Assembly: GCF_900119895.1 (NCBI RefSeq) | Contig: NZ_FQLR01000004.1 | Span: forward strand, 186,001-250,000 | DNA from: Collinsella phocaeensis | Lineage (GTDB): Bacteria > Actinomycetota > Coriobacteriia > Coriobacteriales > Coriobacteriaceae | DNA length: 64,000 nucleotides | Direction of reading: 5' to 3' | Shown: piece by piece, positions 7,094 through 16,147 of the stretch | Layout: every line of letters starts with the position of its first letter | Numbering within the stretch: position 1 is the first letter of the stretch | Notes under the pieces: model-generated | The model's database searches: none | What the model was told of the DNA's origin: nothing | Seen by the model: the letters and a program-made list of their open reading frames with translations, nothing else | Translations under genes and position numbers: made by a program

Positions 7094-8128
7094 TCATGCG
7101 TCTCCCTTGGGGGCGTTGCTCTCCGCCGGGCCGGCGCCGTTCATCGCCCCGTGTCGATAGGGGATGGCAAGGGGGCGCACCTCGCGCGCCCCGAGCTCCA
7201 TGAGGATGCGGACGATCACGGGGGGCAGGGCCACGGCACCCGGTTCCGGGAGCGCGTCGGACACGGCGTGCGCCTCGGTCGCCGGGAGGTCGCTTGCGGC
7301 CCTGCGGGAATCGACGGCCGCCGGGCGCGGCGGCTCCGCGCCCCCGAGCCCTTCGATGCGTGCCAGCCCGTCCCGGTTCGCCTCGACCTGGGCGACGCCG
7401 TCCGCAAGGCGGACGCGGACATCGGGGAGGCCGAGGCGGTGCAGGTAGTCCTCGCAGGCCCGCACCGTTTCGAGCTTCGTGGCCGTAAGGGCCTCGCCGC
7501 AGGGGACGCGCGTCGCGAGGCAGGCCCCCGCCGGCAGGTCCCAGACCTCGTGTCCCCAGGCGCGCAGCACGGAACGCTCCTCCGCTTTGGTCCAGCCGGT
7601 ATCCATGAGCGGCGAGCGAATGCCAAGCTCGCGCACGGCCCGCATACCCGGCCGGTAGTCGCCCGCGTCGTCGGCGTTGCTGCCGTCGAGCACGACGTCG
7701 CAGCCGTGGGCCCGCGCCGCCTCGAGCACGGAGCCCATCAGCAGGCGCTTGCAGCGGTAGCAGCGGTCAGAGGGGTTCGCGGCGACTTCGGGGGCGGAGA
7801 GCGGGTCGAGCTCGATGTGCATGATGGGCAGGCCCAGACGCGTCGCCTCGCGTGCGCAGCTTTCGAGCTCCGGGGTCCCGACGAAGGGCGTGACGGCGTG
7901 GATGAGGAGCGTGCGGTCGGGCACGGTCCGCGCGCAGGCGGCCGCGAGGAAGGTGCTGTCCACGCCGCCGGAGAACGCGATCGCGATATGCCCCAGCGAG
8001 GCGAGCTCGCGCGCGAGGCGGGTAAGCTTGCCGTCGGTCTCGCTGTGGGCGCGTCCGTTCCGCTCGGAGTCGGTGCCGCCCTCGGCTGCGAACGGTTTCG
8101 CGTGCATCTGGGTCCCCGTGTATTCCAT
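7094..8128 (-). CDS. larE: ATP-dependent sacrificial sulfur transferase LarE
   Basis: LarE (PP-loop ATPase) adenylates the carboxylated pyridinium precursor and donates its own cysteine sulfur to build the nickel-pincer cofactor of lactate racemase and related LarA enzymes. Visible motifs are the PP-loop SGGVDS at residues 53-58, the CYRC zinc-like pair at 123-126, and LPAGACLATR with Cys203 in the region of the sacrificial cysteine. At 344 aa it exceeds the usual 270-280, with a poorly conserved N-terminal 30 residues and a Pro/Ala-rich insert before the C-terminal helix. The ATG at 8128 has GGAGAGG 7 nt upstream. No larA, larB or larC is in the window, so partners must be elsewhere or the gene serves another LarA-like enzyme. 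Confidence 0.88.
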   Translation of the reverse strand: MEYTGTQMHAKPFAAEGGTDSERNGRAHSETDGKLTRLARELASLGHIAIAFSGGVDSTFLAAACARTVPDRTLLIHAVTPFVGTPELESCAREATRLGLPIMHIELDPLSAPEVAANPSDRCYRCKRLLMGSVLEAARAHGCDVVLDGSNADDAGDYRPGMRAVRELGIRSPLMDTGWTKAEERSVLRAWGHEVWDLPAGACLATRVPCGEALTATKLETVRACEDYLHRLGLPDVRVRLADGVAQVEANRDGLARIEGLGGAEPPRPAAVDSRRAASDLPATEAHAVSDALPEPGAVALPPVIVRILMELGAREVRPLAIPYRHGAMNGAGPAESNAPKGDA

Positions 8129-8455
8129 GCCCGTCCTCTCCATGAAGCTAAGGACACGATACCCGTTCTGGAGTCCGCGTGCACCGTCGTCCTTTGAAGT
8201 CTGGAGGGCCCGCACGAGAGCTCCCGCACGTCGTAGGGAGGCGCCGCAAGGGGGCGGGCGTCCGGGGTGCGCAAGGGGCACGCCGGAAAGGCGCGTCCCT
8301 TGCGGCGCGGTCGGGTCTTACGCCCGGCACCTGCGCCGGGGGCCGTGCACGGCGGCTTGGTATTTGCCATAATCGGGAGGGAGGGGGCGCAGGGCCGGTC
8401 GCTGTGCGCGCCGTCGCCTTGTGCGCCGTTTGACCGCATCGAATCGGGGGAAGCC
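8129..8455. other. Divergent intergenic region larE / LytTR gene, no gene seen
   Basis: This 327-nt GC-rich spacer must hold promoters for both directions. A CATAAT-like -10 lies near 8367. Open frames here are antisense shadows and no RNA gene was recognised. Confidence 0.5.
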
Positions 8456-9337
8456 ATGTCGGATCTGCGTTCGTTCGAGCCCGCGCGGTCTTTCGATGGC
8501 ATCGCCGGCACGGTGCACGCGGCGCTCGATGCGTATTACCACAAGAACTACCTGCCCCTGTTGCGCACGGCCGATGACGACGTGATGTTTATCGGGGCGG
8601 GACCGGATGTCGTGCGCGGCAAGCGCGAGCTCACCTGGGCATGCGGACAGGATATCCCCACGCCGAGCTTCCATATGAAGAACGCGTATTTCGACGTGCG
8701 GCCGATGCCGGCTGGAGTCGACCCCGACGAGGCGGAGCTCGCGGTGGTCACGGGGTTCTACGACCTGTTCTCCGAAGGGGACAAGCCCATGCTTACCGCG
8801 GTTCATCAGAGGCTGACGGTGCTCCTACGCCGAAAGGAGGGCGTGTGGATGTCGTTCTACGTGCACTCCTCCAACGAGTGGAGCGAGCTTGTGGACGACG
8901 AGGTGTTTCCGGTTCAGATCAGCTCCCAGACGTATCAGTACGTGCGGAGAATCATCGAGCAAAGCGAGTACGGCCTGGTGTCGGGGCCGCGCCCCGGTCC
9001 GGTGGTCATCGAAAGCAAGGGGACGGTGCAGACCGTGGACCCGGGCGAGCTGATCTACGTGCGCGCGACGGCGAAGACGTGCGAGGCGCATATGGCGGGT
9101 CGCACGGTGCCGCTTCCGTGTTCGATCTCCAAGATGGCGGCGGAGCTCGAGGGCTCGCAGTTCATGCGCGTACACCGGTCGTACCTGGTGAATGCCGATT
9201 ACGTGCGCGGGCTCGAGGGCGACGAGCTGGCGCTCAAAGACGGGGAGCGCATTCCGGTGCCGGTCCGTCGCCGTGCGGAGGTGCGCGACTGGGTGATCGC
9301 GACGGCCGTGGGCCGCGAGGCGGGCTCGCGCGACTAG
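8456..9337 (+). CDS. LytTR-domain transcription regulator with N-terminal SnoaL-like domain
   Basis: The protein has 293 aa. Residues of about 15-145 resemble a SnoaL/NTF2-like fold (GTVHAALDAYYHKNYLPLL, and a C-terminal strand RKEGVWMSFYVHSS), typical of small-ligand pockets. Residues of about 185-285 form a LytTR DNA-binding domain (ELIYVRATAKTCEAHM, the core FMRVHRSYLVNADYVRGLEG, then IPVPVRRRAEVRDWV). There is no receiver domain, so it is probably a one-component sensor rather than a phosphorylated response regulator. The ATG at 8456 follows GGGGGAAG. The target is unknown; the next gene is a broken surface-protein fragment. Confidence 0.8.
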   Translation: MSDLRSFEPARSFDGIAGTVHAALDAYYHKNYLPLLRTADDDVMFIGAGPDVVRGKRELTWACGQDIPTPSFHMKNAYFDVRPMPAGVDPDEAELAVVTGFYDLFSEGDKPMLTAVHQRLTVLLRRKEGVWMSFYVHSSNEWSELVDDEVFPVQISSQTYQYVRRIIEQSEYGLVSGPRPGPVVIESKGTVQTVDPGELIYVRATAKTCEAHMAGRTVPLPCSISKMAAELEGSQFMRVHRSYLVNADYVRGLEGDELALKDGERIPVPVRRRAEVRDWVIATAVGREAGSRD

Positions 9338-9582
9338 CGGAGGCAAAGGTGGCCTGCCGCGGGCGATCTCGGTGCGGGCAGTTTTGGGCATGGCTCGAGT
9401 TGGAGCAGGCTGCTCTCGTGTGCATGGATTCCTATGTAAGTGAGGGGTATGTCACTTGTAGGACTTGCTGTCCATTCAGTTTGAAGAAACGACATGCGCC
9501 ATGAAAGCGTCTCCGAGAATTGCGGGACGTTTTGCGCTCCGGCGCGGTATGTAGACGGGGGGCGGTGTAAAGACGACGGCTC

Positions 9583-10308
9583 ATGAGGTTCGTCGATGGC
9601 GCATGGAAGGTGAGCGAGGAGCCGACCTGTACCGAGGCGGGTCGCGAGGAGCGCACGTGCTCCACGTGCGGCGAGAAGGAGTCTCGCAAGATCCCGGCCC
9701 TCGGCCACGAGCTCGAGGCCGTCACCGAGGTTGCGGCGACCATTGACGCCGTGGGCACTAAGGCGCACTACAGGTGTTCCGCGTGCGACGAGCTTTTCCT
9801 CGATGCCGAGGGCAAGCAGGGCGTGGACGCGGCGGACCTCGTGATCGAGAGGCTCGAGGCCGTGACGGTTACGTTCGATGACTGCATCGATCCCAAGGAC
9901 GACCACGTCGTGGTGCGTATCGCCAAGGGCGGTGTCGTTTCCGCCGAGGATCTGCCGGAAGACCCGCAGCTTGCGGGCTACGAGTTCTCCGGTTGGTTCC
10001 TTTACGATGCGGCGGCTGGCACCTGGGGCGACGCATTCGATCCGACGGAGCCCGTGACTTCCGATCTGCTGGTCGGCGCTCAGTGGAGGAAGCTCGATGA
10101 CGGCTCCGGCGAAGGCGGATCTACCGAGAAGCCTGCGGACAAGCCGACGAAGCCTACGAACAAGCTCGGCTCCAAGCCCGGATCGGGCGACAAGGACGCG
10201 CTTGTCCAGACCGGCGATAACGCCTTCGCGCTGATCGCCGCGGCGTTCTCGGCCGGAGTCGCTGCGATCGGTGCTGGGCTGTTCTCGCACCGTCGCCGCA
10301 GCGAGTAG
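9583..10308 (+). pseudogene. C-terminal remnant of a cell-wall-anchored surface protein
   Basis: The 241-codon frame has no signal peptide and no good ribosome-binding site before its first ATG. It starts inside a cysteine-containing repeat (EPTCTEAGREERTCSTCGEK followed by GHE) common in large secreted adhesins. A Listeria/Bacteroides-type repeat follows (VTVTFDDCIDP, then GYEFSGWFLYD), then a Pro/Lys-rich wall spanner. It ends with a sortase signal of variant form, LVQTGD, a hydrophobic helix and HRRRSE. Only the end of a longer gene remains, so it is most likely decayed. The 245 nt before it contain no recognisable start region. Confidence 0.7.
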
Positions 10309-10386
10309 GGGGCGCGGCGTAGCGGCGCGCCCGTGACGCCGCTTTGCGCTCCTGCTTGGGCGGGCGCAAAACCCAGGAGATTTCTC

Positions 10387-10424
10387 GAGGGCCGTCGCCT
10401 GAGGGCGACGGCCCTCATTCGTTT
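10387..10424 (+). terminator. Terminator after the surface-protein remnant
   Basis: GAGGGCCGTCGCC pairs perfectly with GGCGACGGCCCTC around TGA, followed by ATTCGTTT. Confidence 0.75.
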
Positions 10425-10715
10425 CTGGATCACAACGTCATCCGGTACTGAAGCGCATGGGAATCTCTCGCGATGGCGCGAGGCTTCTTGGCATGACGAC
10501 TCGTTCACGCGCAACTAGCCGGATGTCGAAGGGCGGAGTTTTGCGCCCGCTGCCCGCTGTCCAATACGACCCTTCCTGCCAGGCAGCTGCCGCGAACGTT
10601 GGCGACGCATGATTACACCAATATGCAAAATATAGGCGTACTTCGATTCATATATGCATTATATATACAAGTTACTGAAAGCAGAGGGTTAAAGCTAAGG
10701 TGTGCCTCCCGACAT

Positions 10716-10913
10716 GTGGTCAAAAACCTCGTCGAGTCGGTATTGCTAGTGATTTTATAACATTCTGTGGTGCGCCGACGGGGGCTCTGGACGCCCGACG
10801 GACGACGAAATCAGCCTTCAGTTTCGCGCGGAGGTGCGGAATTAGGCAAAAATCCGGCATGTATTGGCGTTTCGTCTTAGATTGGGTACCGACTCGACGA
10901 GGTTTCGTGCCAC
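10716..10913. repeat. Inverted-repeat-bounded non-coding unit, family A copy 1
   Basis: The left arm 10716-10742 (GTGG..AAACCTCGTCGAGTCGGTA) and right arm 10887-10913 are inverted copies, with 18 nt perfect plus GTGG at the tip. The total is 198 nt. The interior has no credible ORF. A second copy of the family is at 34584-34802. The whole gap 10425-11262 shows nothing else apart from an AT-rich patch at about 10620-10690. Confidence 0.7.
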
Positions 10914-11262
10914 CCTCACCGAAATGCGTGCGATCGCGTGCGATTGAACGGGCGATGCGCCTCTGTGGGCTGCGCTTTTGCGGTGACGAGCACTCGTGCC
11001 CCCCGCTCGCTGCTGTCTTGTGGGCGTTTTGCGCATGTGCACACCTTTCTAGCTGCTGTGATGCCGCTCCCGTTGCCGGCTTGCCCCACACTTGGTTATC
11101 ATGTCATCCGGTGAAAGGGGATTCTACCGTGCGTTTTGCTTTCGACATGCTCTAGCTGGGCCGAACAGGTCCCGTCTCGCGCAGCGCGCGAGCGCATCGT
11201 CATGTCCGCACGCCACCGCCGCGCGTCTCGCGGCGCCACCGCCCTACAAAAGGAGATATATC

Positions 11263-12330
11263 ATGCGCGATAAGCTCGAGAAGATCATCATCGCCTACCA
11301 GGAGCTCGAGAAGAAGCTCTCCGATCCGTCCGTCGCCGGCAACATCAAGGAGTTCACGCGCCTCAACAAGGAGTACGCGCACCAGACCGACCTCGTGAAC
11401 GCCGCGCGCGAGTACATCGCCGCGCTCGACGACATCGACGTCGCCAAGGAGATGCTGCGCGAGGCCGCCGACGCCGAGGAGAAGGAGATGCTCCAGATGG
11501 AGATCTCCGAGAACGAGGCGAAGCTCCCGCAGCTCGAAGAGGACATCAAGTTCATGCTCATCCCGAGCGACCCCAACGACGAGAAGAACACCATCGTCGA
11601 GATCCGCTCCGCCGCCGGCGGCGACGAGGCTGCCATCTTCGCGGGCGACCTTTTCAAGATGTATCAGCGCTTCATCGAGTCCAAGAAGTGGAAGATGACC
11701 GTGCTCGATTCCAGCCCCAGCGAGGCAGGCGGCTTCAAGAGCATCGAATTCAAGATCGAGGGCGACAAGGTCTACTCCGTCATGAAGTATGAGTCGGGCG
11801 TCCACCGTGTCCAGCGCGTCCCCAAGACCGAGAGCCAGGGCCGTATCCAGACCTCCACGGCGACGGTCGCCGTGCTGCCCGAGGCGGAGGAGATCGACGT
11901 CCAGATCAACCAGTCCGACCTGCGCATCGACACCTACTGCGCTTCCGGCCCCGGCGGTCAGTGCGTCAACACCACCTACTCGGCGGTGCGCATCACCCAC
12001 CTGCCCACCAATACCGTGGTCCAGTCCCAGGAGCAGCGTTCCCAGATTCAGAACCGCGAGGTCTGCATGCAGATGCTGCGTGCCCGCCTGTACGAGATGG
12101 AGCTCGAGCGCCAGCAGGCCGAGCTGGGCGCCGAGCGCTCCAGCCAGATCGGCCACGGCAATCGTTCCGAGAAGATCCGCACGTACAACCAGCCGCAGGA
12201 CCGCGTGACCGACCACCGTGTGGGCTACAACTCCACCTATAACGGCGTGCTGCTGGGCGATGGCCTGTCCGACGTGATCGAGGCCCTGGCCGCCGCGGAC
12301 CGCGCCGAGAAGCTGGCGCAGGCGGTCTGA
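11263..12330 (+). CDS. prfA: Peptide chain release factor 1
   Basis: RF1 recognises UAA and UAG at the ribosomal A site and triggers peptide release. At 355 aa it is of normal length. The catalytic GGQ is present (SGPGGQCVNTT), and the stop-codon tripeptide is PKT in VQRVPKTESQGR, where PAT is the common form; the Pro-X-Thr pattern still marks RF1, not RF2. The ATG at 11263 has AAAAGGAGATATATC before it. Unusually, no prmC methyltransferase follows; the next gene is a foldase 570 nt away behind a terminator and a repeat cluster. Confidence 0.97.
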   Translation: MRDKLEKIIIAYQELEKKLSDPSVAGNIKEFTRLNKEYAHQTDLVNAAREYIAALDDIDVAKEMLREAADAEEKEMLQMEISENEAKLPQLEEDIKFMLIPSDPNDEKNTIVEIRSAAGGDEAAIFAGDLFKMYQRFIESKKWKMTVLDSSPSEAGGFKSIEFKIEGDKVYSVMKYESGVHRVQRVPKTESQGRIQTSTATVAVLPEAEEIDVQINQSDLRIDTYCASGPGGQCVNTTYSAVRITHLPTNTVVQSQEQRSQIQNREVCMQMLRARLYEMELERQQAELGAERSSQIGHGNRSEKIRTYNQPQDRVTDHRVGYNSTYNGVLLGDGLSDVIEALAAADRAEKLAQAV

Positions 12331-12375
12331 CGTCCCGCTGCGCCCCTGCGGACCTCATCCGGGGCTGCTGACACG

Positions 12376-12404
12376 CTCAAAAAGGGGACAGGCACCTTTT
12401 TGAG
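12376..12404. repeat. Short palindromic repeat with GGGGACAGGCACC core
   Basis: CTCAAAAAGG and CCTTTTTGAG form a perfect 10-bp stem around GGACAGGCA. It is the best-formed member of a family also found at 12491, 12564, 48830, 59409, 59479 and 59656. Confidence 0.75.
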
Positions 12405-12435
12405 GACGGCGCGAGGCCGCTGCAACTCGAAGTCT

Positions 12436-12473
12436 CGAAGCCCTTCCGGCGCATGTGCCGCGGAAGGGCTTCG
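12436..12473 (+). terminator. Hairpin terminator downstream of prfA
   Basis: CGAAGCCCTTCC pairs with GGAAGGGCTTCG across a GC-rich inner loop. The T-run is poor (TCAT), so termination strength is uncertain. Confidence 0.55.
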
Positions 12474-12490
12474 TCATACGTCAACCGCCT

Positions 12491-12658
12491 CTCAAATAAG
12501 TGCCTGTCCCCAATTTGAGGGGTTCGACCGGGTGGGCGGTCTCAGGTTTGCAGGCAATTTCCTGCTCAAAAAAGTGCCTGCCCCCCCTTTTGAGCGCTGG
12601 CGTGCGGTTCGAATGTGTGTCGATTGCTAATCAAATCGGTGCTCGCCCCCACATTGAG
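12491..12658. repeat. Cluster of three further GGGGACAGGCACC-type palindromes
   Basis: Copies lie at 12491-12519 (CTCAAAT / ATTTGAG ends, core GTGCCTGTCCCC), 12564-12595 (GCTCAAAA / TTTTGAGC, core GTGCCTGCCCCC) and a degenerate one at 12627-12658. The cores are in opposite orientation to the copy at 12376. The gap 12331-12904 holds no gene. Confidence 0.7.
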
Positions 12659-12904
12659 CGGGCCGGTTGGCGGCCCCGTGCCGTTTATCCTACTGATACG
12701 GGGAGTTTTGGCGCGAGGGGCATCAGCAATCGGGCTACACGCTATCATGGGAATGTTGCGACCGTGCGGACGTGAGCCTACGGAGCGACGCCCTGCCATA
12801 CGTTCCCGATGGCGTATGCGCGCCGCCGCCGACGGCGCGCCTGTGACGATTGCCCAGCAACGCCCCTCCTGCGCGGGGGTGCAGAACCAAGAAGGGTCTA
12901 CCCT

Positions 12905-14113
12905 ATGCCTCAAAAGAAGAACATGCGCATCAAGCGTGAAGCCCCGGAGGCAAAGCCTCAAACCAAGGCGGAGCGCCGCGCGGAGCACAAGGAGAAGATG
13001 TCCAAGGGCGCGAAGATCGTGCTCGTGGCCATCGGCTGCGCCGCGATGCTCCTGTCCGTCTCCGCTGCCGCCTGCTCGGGCGTGCTCAACCAGGCGCAGA
13101 CCAAGGAGGAGTACACCCTCACCGGCGGCGTCGCCGCAACGGTGAACGGCGTCAACATCAAGGAGGACACGGTCACCAAGCAGATCATGGCGGTGCGCAC
13201 CTCGCTCGGCTACGACAAGGATGATGACTGGGCCCAGTACCTGGTCGATAACAGCATGACTCCGGAGTCCTACCGCGAGCAGGTCATCGATTCCTATGTC
13301 GAGAGCTATCTCAAGCAGCAGGCCGAGAAGGAGTACGACATCACCGTAACCGACGAGGATCTCGAGAAGTCCTGGCAGGAGGCCGCCGAGGCCTCGGGCG
13401 GCGAGGAGGCCTTCACCGAGCAGATCGAGACCTACGGCTTCACCAAGGACAGCTACAAGGAGAGCCTGCGCAGCAACCTGGCGAGCCAGAAGCTCAAGGA
13501 GGCCGTCGCCGGCACCGAGGATCCCACCGATGACGAGATCGTGGCGTACCTCAACGAGAGCCTGGACGTCTACAACGACGCGCGCCGCTCCTCCAACATC
13601 CTGATCAAGGTCGCCGAGGACGCGAGCGAGGAAGAGGACGCCGAGGCCAAGGCCAAGGCGCAGGAGGTGCTCGACAAGATCGAGTCGGGCGACATGTCCT
13701 TCGCCGATGCCGCCAAGGAGTACTCCGAGGACACGGGCTCGGCGCAGGACGGCGGCGATGTGGGCTGGGATAAGCTCACCACCTTCGTCACCGAGTATCA
13801 GGACGCCCTGTCCGGCCTGTCCAAGGGCCAGGTGAGCGGCTTGGTCAAGACCACGTACGGCTACCACATCATCGAGTGCACCGATGTCTTCAAGGTTGAT
13901 GGTGAGGTGGAGAAGGCCAAGGAGGTCCCGGAGGAGATCCGTACCTACATCTCCAATATCTTGAAGACGCAGGCTGAGAGCACCGCGTACAGCAAGTGGT
14001 GGACCGAGTACAAGGAGAAGGCGGACATCGTTATCAACGAGATGCCCGAGAACGTTCCGTACAACGTGAGCCTGAAGGGCGTCGAGCCCACAGCCGAGGG
14101 TTCCTCTAACTAG
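12905..14113 (+). CDS. Membrane-anchored peptidyl-prolyl isomerase, PrsA/SurA type
   Basis: Extracytoplasmic foldase of 402 aa. A basic N-terminus precedes one hydrophobic segment at residues of about 36-57. That segment ends in a Cys57 which could be lipidated, but the residues before it (AAAC) are a weak lipobox. A SurA-like helical domain follows (NGVNIKEDTVTKQIMAVRTS and on), then a parvulin domain at about 225-335 (SSNILIKVAEDA, FADAAKEYSEDTGSAQDGGD, GYHIIECTDV). The ATG at 12905 is preceded by AAGAAGGG; an in-frame ATG at 12809 adds only Arg-rich residues. It assists folding of exported proteins outside the membrane. Confidence 0.9.
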   Translation: MPQKKNMRIKREAPEAKPQTKAERRAEHKEKMSKGAKIVLVAIGCAAMLLSVSAAACSGVLNQAQTKEEYTLTGGVAATVNGVNIKEDTVTKQIMAVRTSLGYDKDDDWAQYLVDNSMTPESYREQVIDSYVESYLKQQAEKEYDITVTDEDLEKSWQEAAEASGGEEAFTEQIETYGFTKDSYKESLRSNLASQKLKEAVAGTEDPTDDEIVAYLNESLDVYNDARRSSNILIKVAEDASEEEDAEAKAKAQEVLDKIESGDMSFADAAKEYSEDTGSAQDGGDVGWDKLTTFVTEYQDALSGLSKGQVSGLVKTTYGYHIIECTDVFKVDGEVEKAKEVPEEIRTYISNILKTQAESTAYSKWWTEYKEKADIVINEMPENVPYNVSLKGVEPTAEGSSN

Positions 14114-14136
14114 CAGATAGGCACAACGATGGGTGA

Positions 14137-14173
14137 GCCGGACCCGGACCTGCCTCGCAAGTCCGGGTCCGGC
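14137..14173 (+). promoter_or_regulatory. Strong hairpin between foldase and YqeY genes
   Basis: GCCGGACCCGGAC and GTCCGGGTCCGGC pair perfectly over an 11-nt loop. No T-run follows, so it may be an RNA-stabilising or processing element rather than a full terminator. Confidence 0.5.
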
Positions 14174-14230
14174 CTCCTGACGATGCGGAGGCGAGCTTTC
14201 GTTTTCGCGAGCGAGAGAAGGGATGAGACC

Positions 14231-14674
14231 ATGACGAACGAAGAGCTGCACGAGCAGATGGTCGCGGCCATGAAGGCCAAGGACAAGACGCGCCTTTCCA
14301 TCATCCGCCAGGTGATGGCCGAAGTGAAAAACGTCGAGGTCAACGAGCGTCGCGATGCCACCGAGGAAGACGTGAACGGTATGATCAAGCGTCTCATCAA
14401 GCAGACCGGCGAGACGCTGGAGATGTCCATCAAGGCCGGCACCAACGCCGAGCGCACCGAGACCCTTACCGAGCAGGTCAAGATCCTCGAGAGCCTGCTG
14501 CCCGCCCAGCTTTCCGGCGACGAGCTCGTCGCTCTCATCGAGTCCACGATCGCCGAGCTCGGGGCGACGTCCAAGAAGGACATGGGCCGCGTGATGGACG
14601 CGCTCACCAAGGCGACCGGCGGTAATTTCGATAAGCCGCTGGCGGCCCGCGAGGTGGGTTCCCGCCTGGCGTAG
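14231..14674 (+). CDS. GatB/YqeY domain-containing protein
   Basis: The protein has 147 aa with the complete YqeY fold. It begins MTNEELHEQMVAAMKAKDKT and ends with GRVMDALTKATGG and the family's C-terminal helix. YqeY resembles the tRNA-binding tail of GatB (Asp/Glu-tRNA amidotransferase). Its cellular role is not settled; binding to tRNA or a link to translation quality is assumed. The ATG at 14231 follows GAAGGGATGAGACC. A terminator follows at 14723. Confidence 0.92.
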   Translation: MTNEELHEQMVAAMKAKDKTRLSIIRQVMAEVKNVEVNERRDATEEDVNGMIKRLIKQTGETLEMSIKAGTNAERTETLTEQVKILESLLPAQLSGDELVALIESTIAELGATSKKDMGRVMDALTKATGGNFDKPLAAREVGSRLA

Positions 14675-14722
14675 GACGCCGCTTTCGAGGCGAATCCCTG
14701 CGCGTTGCATAGATACGCACGA

Positions 14723-14760
14723 GGGCGCGGGGCACCCGGACGGTGCCCCGCGCCCTTTTT
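14723..14760 (+). terminator. Terminator of the yqeY gene
   Basis: GGGCGCGGGGCACC pairs with GGTGCCCCGCGCCC, followed by TTTTT. Confidence 0.9.
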
Positions 14761-14861
14761 GGGCAGATGTGACGGGCTCGGTTCTCGTTTCGGCGGGTTG
14801 CCAGGCAGCGGGGCTGTCTGCGCGCCCCCGTACGGCGTCTCAAGGGCCTTGCAGAACCTCT

Positions 14862-15007
14862 CCCCCTCGAAGTGAGTGGTTTTTCTCGACAGGCCCGTGT
14901 ACACTCCGCCTAGGGAAAGTGCCCAACTGCGGATATCTTGGCCCAAGAAGGCTTCAGGAGTCGTCGCGCCGACGGGTTCGGGAAAATCCACTCACTTCGG
15001 GGGGGGG
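14862..15007. repeat. Inverted-repeat-bounded non-coding unit, family D
   Basis: The left arm 14868-14889 (CGAAGTGAGTGG.TTTTC.CGA) and right arm 14978-14999 are inverted with 2 mismatches in 22, flanked by C-run and G-run tips (14862 and 15000-15007). The unit is about 146 nt. No ORF lies inside. It stands between the yqeY terminator and the ABC-transporter promoter. Confidence 0.65.
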
Positions 15008-15109
15008 ACGTCGCAGGGGCAAAGTCCGGCCCTCAGAATGCCCCGAATTCGTGGCACCCATGCGCCGCGTGGGCCCCATGCGACGTGCATTTTGCGCTCC
15101 GCATGGTTG

Positions 15110-15169
15110 TGTGGAGTTGGCTCCACAAGAACTTCCCAGCAAACACTCCACTACGCTAATGTGTATAAT
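15110..15169 (+). promoter_or_regulatory. Probable promoter region of the amino-acid ABC operon
   Basis: A consensus -10 TATAAT lies at 15164-15169. A dyad TGTGGAG-TTGG-CTCCACA lies at 15110-15127, about 37 nt upstream, and could be an operator. The 245-nt leader to the first gene contains two more hairpins (CGGATAA/TTATCCG at 15226-15256; GCGGGGT/ACCCCGC near 15288-15311), hinting at control in the leader. No known riboswitch was recognised. Confidence 0.5.
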
Positions 15170-15415
15170 CAACAGCGCTATGGGTATAAAACGGAGACGT
15201 TCGTAAAGTTCGGAGTATTTTTTATCGGATAAAACCGCAGCTGGTATCCTTATCCGAGCGTGTAACAACTCGATTTCCGAACCGTTGCGGGGTCCCTTCG
15301 GGCACAACCCCGCCCAACGCGACCGTACAATGTATTCCACCGCGCCGCACTCCGCTGCTCGCGCAGCGGCGGATTCGTCTACCGAAGCGGCCGGAGAGTC
15401 AGGAAGGAACGCCAT

Positions 15416-16147
15416 ATGGCCGATATGATCGAGATTCGGGGTCTCAACAAATACTTCGGCGACCTGCACGTGCTGAAGGACATCGACCTCACCGTCAAAG
15501 CGGGCGAGAAGCTTGTCATCATCGGGCCGTCCGGCTCCGGCAAGTCCACGCTCATCCGTTGCGTCGACTATCTCGAGGAACCCACGAGCGGCGAGGTCAT
15601 CATCGACGGCACGACCCTCACCAAGAAGAACCATCTGGAGATGGCCCGCAAGTACAGCTCCATGGTCTTCCAGCAGTTCAACCTGTATCCGAACATGACG
15701 GTCCTGGGCAACCTCACGCTCGCTCCCATCAAGCTGCAGAAGAAGTCCAAGGAGGAGGCCACCGAGGCGGCCATGAACGCGCTCAAGCGCGTCGGCCTCG
15801 CCCAGAAGGCGGGGGAGTACCCGCAGAACCTCTCCGGCGGCCAGCAGCAGCGCGTCGCCATCGCCCGCGCCATGTGCACCAAGCAGCCGATCATCCTGTT
15901 CGACGAGCCCACCTCCGCGCTCGACCCCGAGATGGTCCAGGAGGTCCTCGACGTCATGATCGAGCTCGCGCAGGAGAACATCACCATGATCTGCGTGACG
16001 CACGAGATGGGGTTCGCGCGCCAGGTCGCCGATCGCGTCGTCTTCATGGACGACGGCCAGATCCTGGAAGAGGGCACGCCCGACCACTTCTTCGAGAACC
16101 CGCAGAACCCGCGTTGCCGCGAGTTCCTCGCGAAGATCCTGCACTAG
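15416..16147 (+). CDS. Polar amino-acid ABC transporter, ATP-binding protein (GlnQ/HisP type)
   Basis: The ATPase has 243 aa. It carries Walker A (GPSGSGKST), the Q-loop ([13 protein letters not shown]), the ABC signature ([15 protein letters not shown]), Walker B ([13 protein letters not shown]) and the H-loop (VTHEMGFA). It is nearly identical in layout to GlnQ. It drives uptake together with the lipoprotein and the two permeases that follow in the same orientation (16322-18694). The ATG at 15416 follows GAGTCAGGAAGGAACGCC. The operon order ATPase, binding protein, permease, permease is typical. The substrate is inferred as glutamate, aspartate, glutamine or similar. Confidence 0.93.
   Translation: MADMIEIRGLNKYFGDLHVLKDIDLTVKAGEKLVIIGPSGSGKSTLIRCVDYLEEPTSGEVIIDGTTLTKKNHLEMARKYSSMVFQQFNLYPNMTVLGNLTLAPIKLQKKSKEEATEAAMNALKRVGLAQKAGEYPQNLSGGQQQRVAIARAMCTKQPIILFDEPTSALDPEMVQEVLDVMIELAQENITMICVTHEMGFARQVADRVVFMDDGQILEEGTPDHFFENPQNPRCREFLAKILH

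Noticed and set aside
10716-10913. Retron or CRISPR explanation for the inverted-repeat units
   Set aside because: No reverse transcriptase, cas gene or regularly spaced direct repeats are present in the window.
10700-11155. Open frames on both strands in the gap before prfA
   Set aside because: They run through the inverted-repeat unit, have no ribosome-binding site and no family features.
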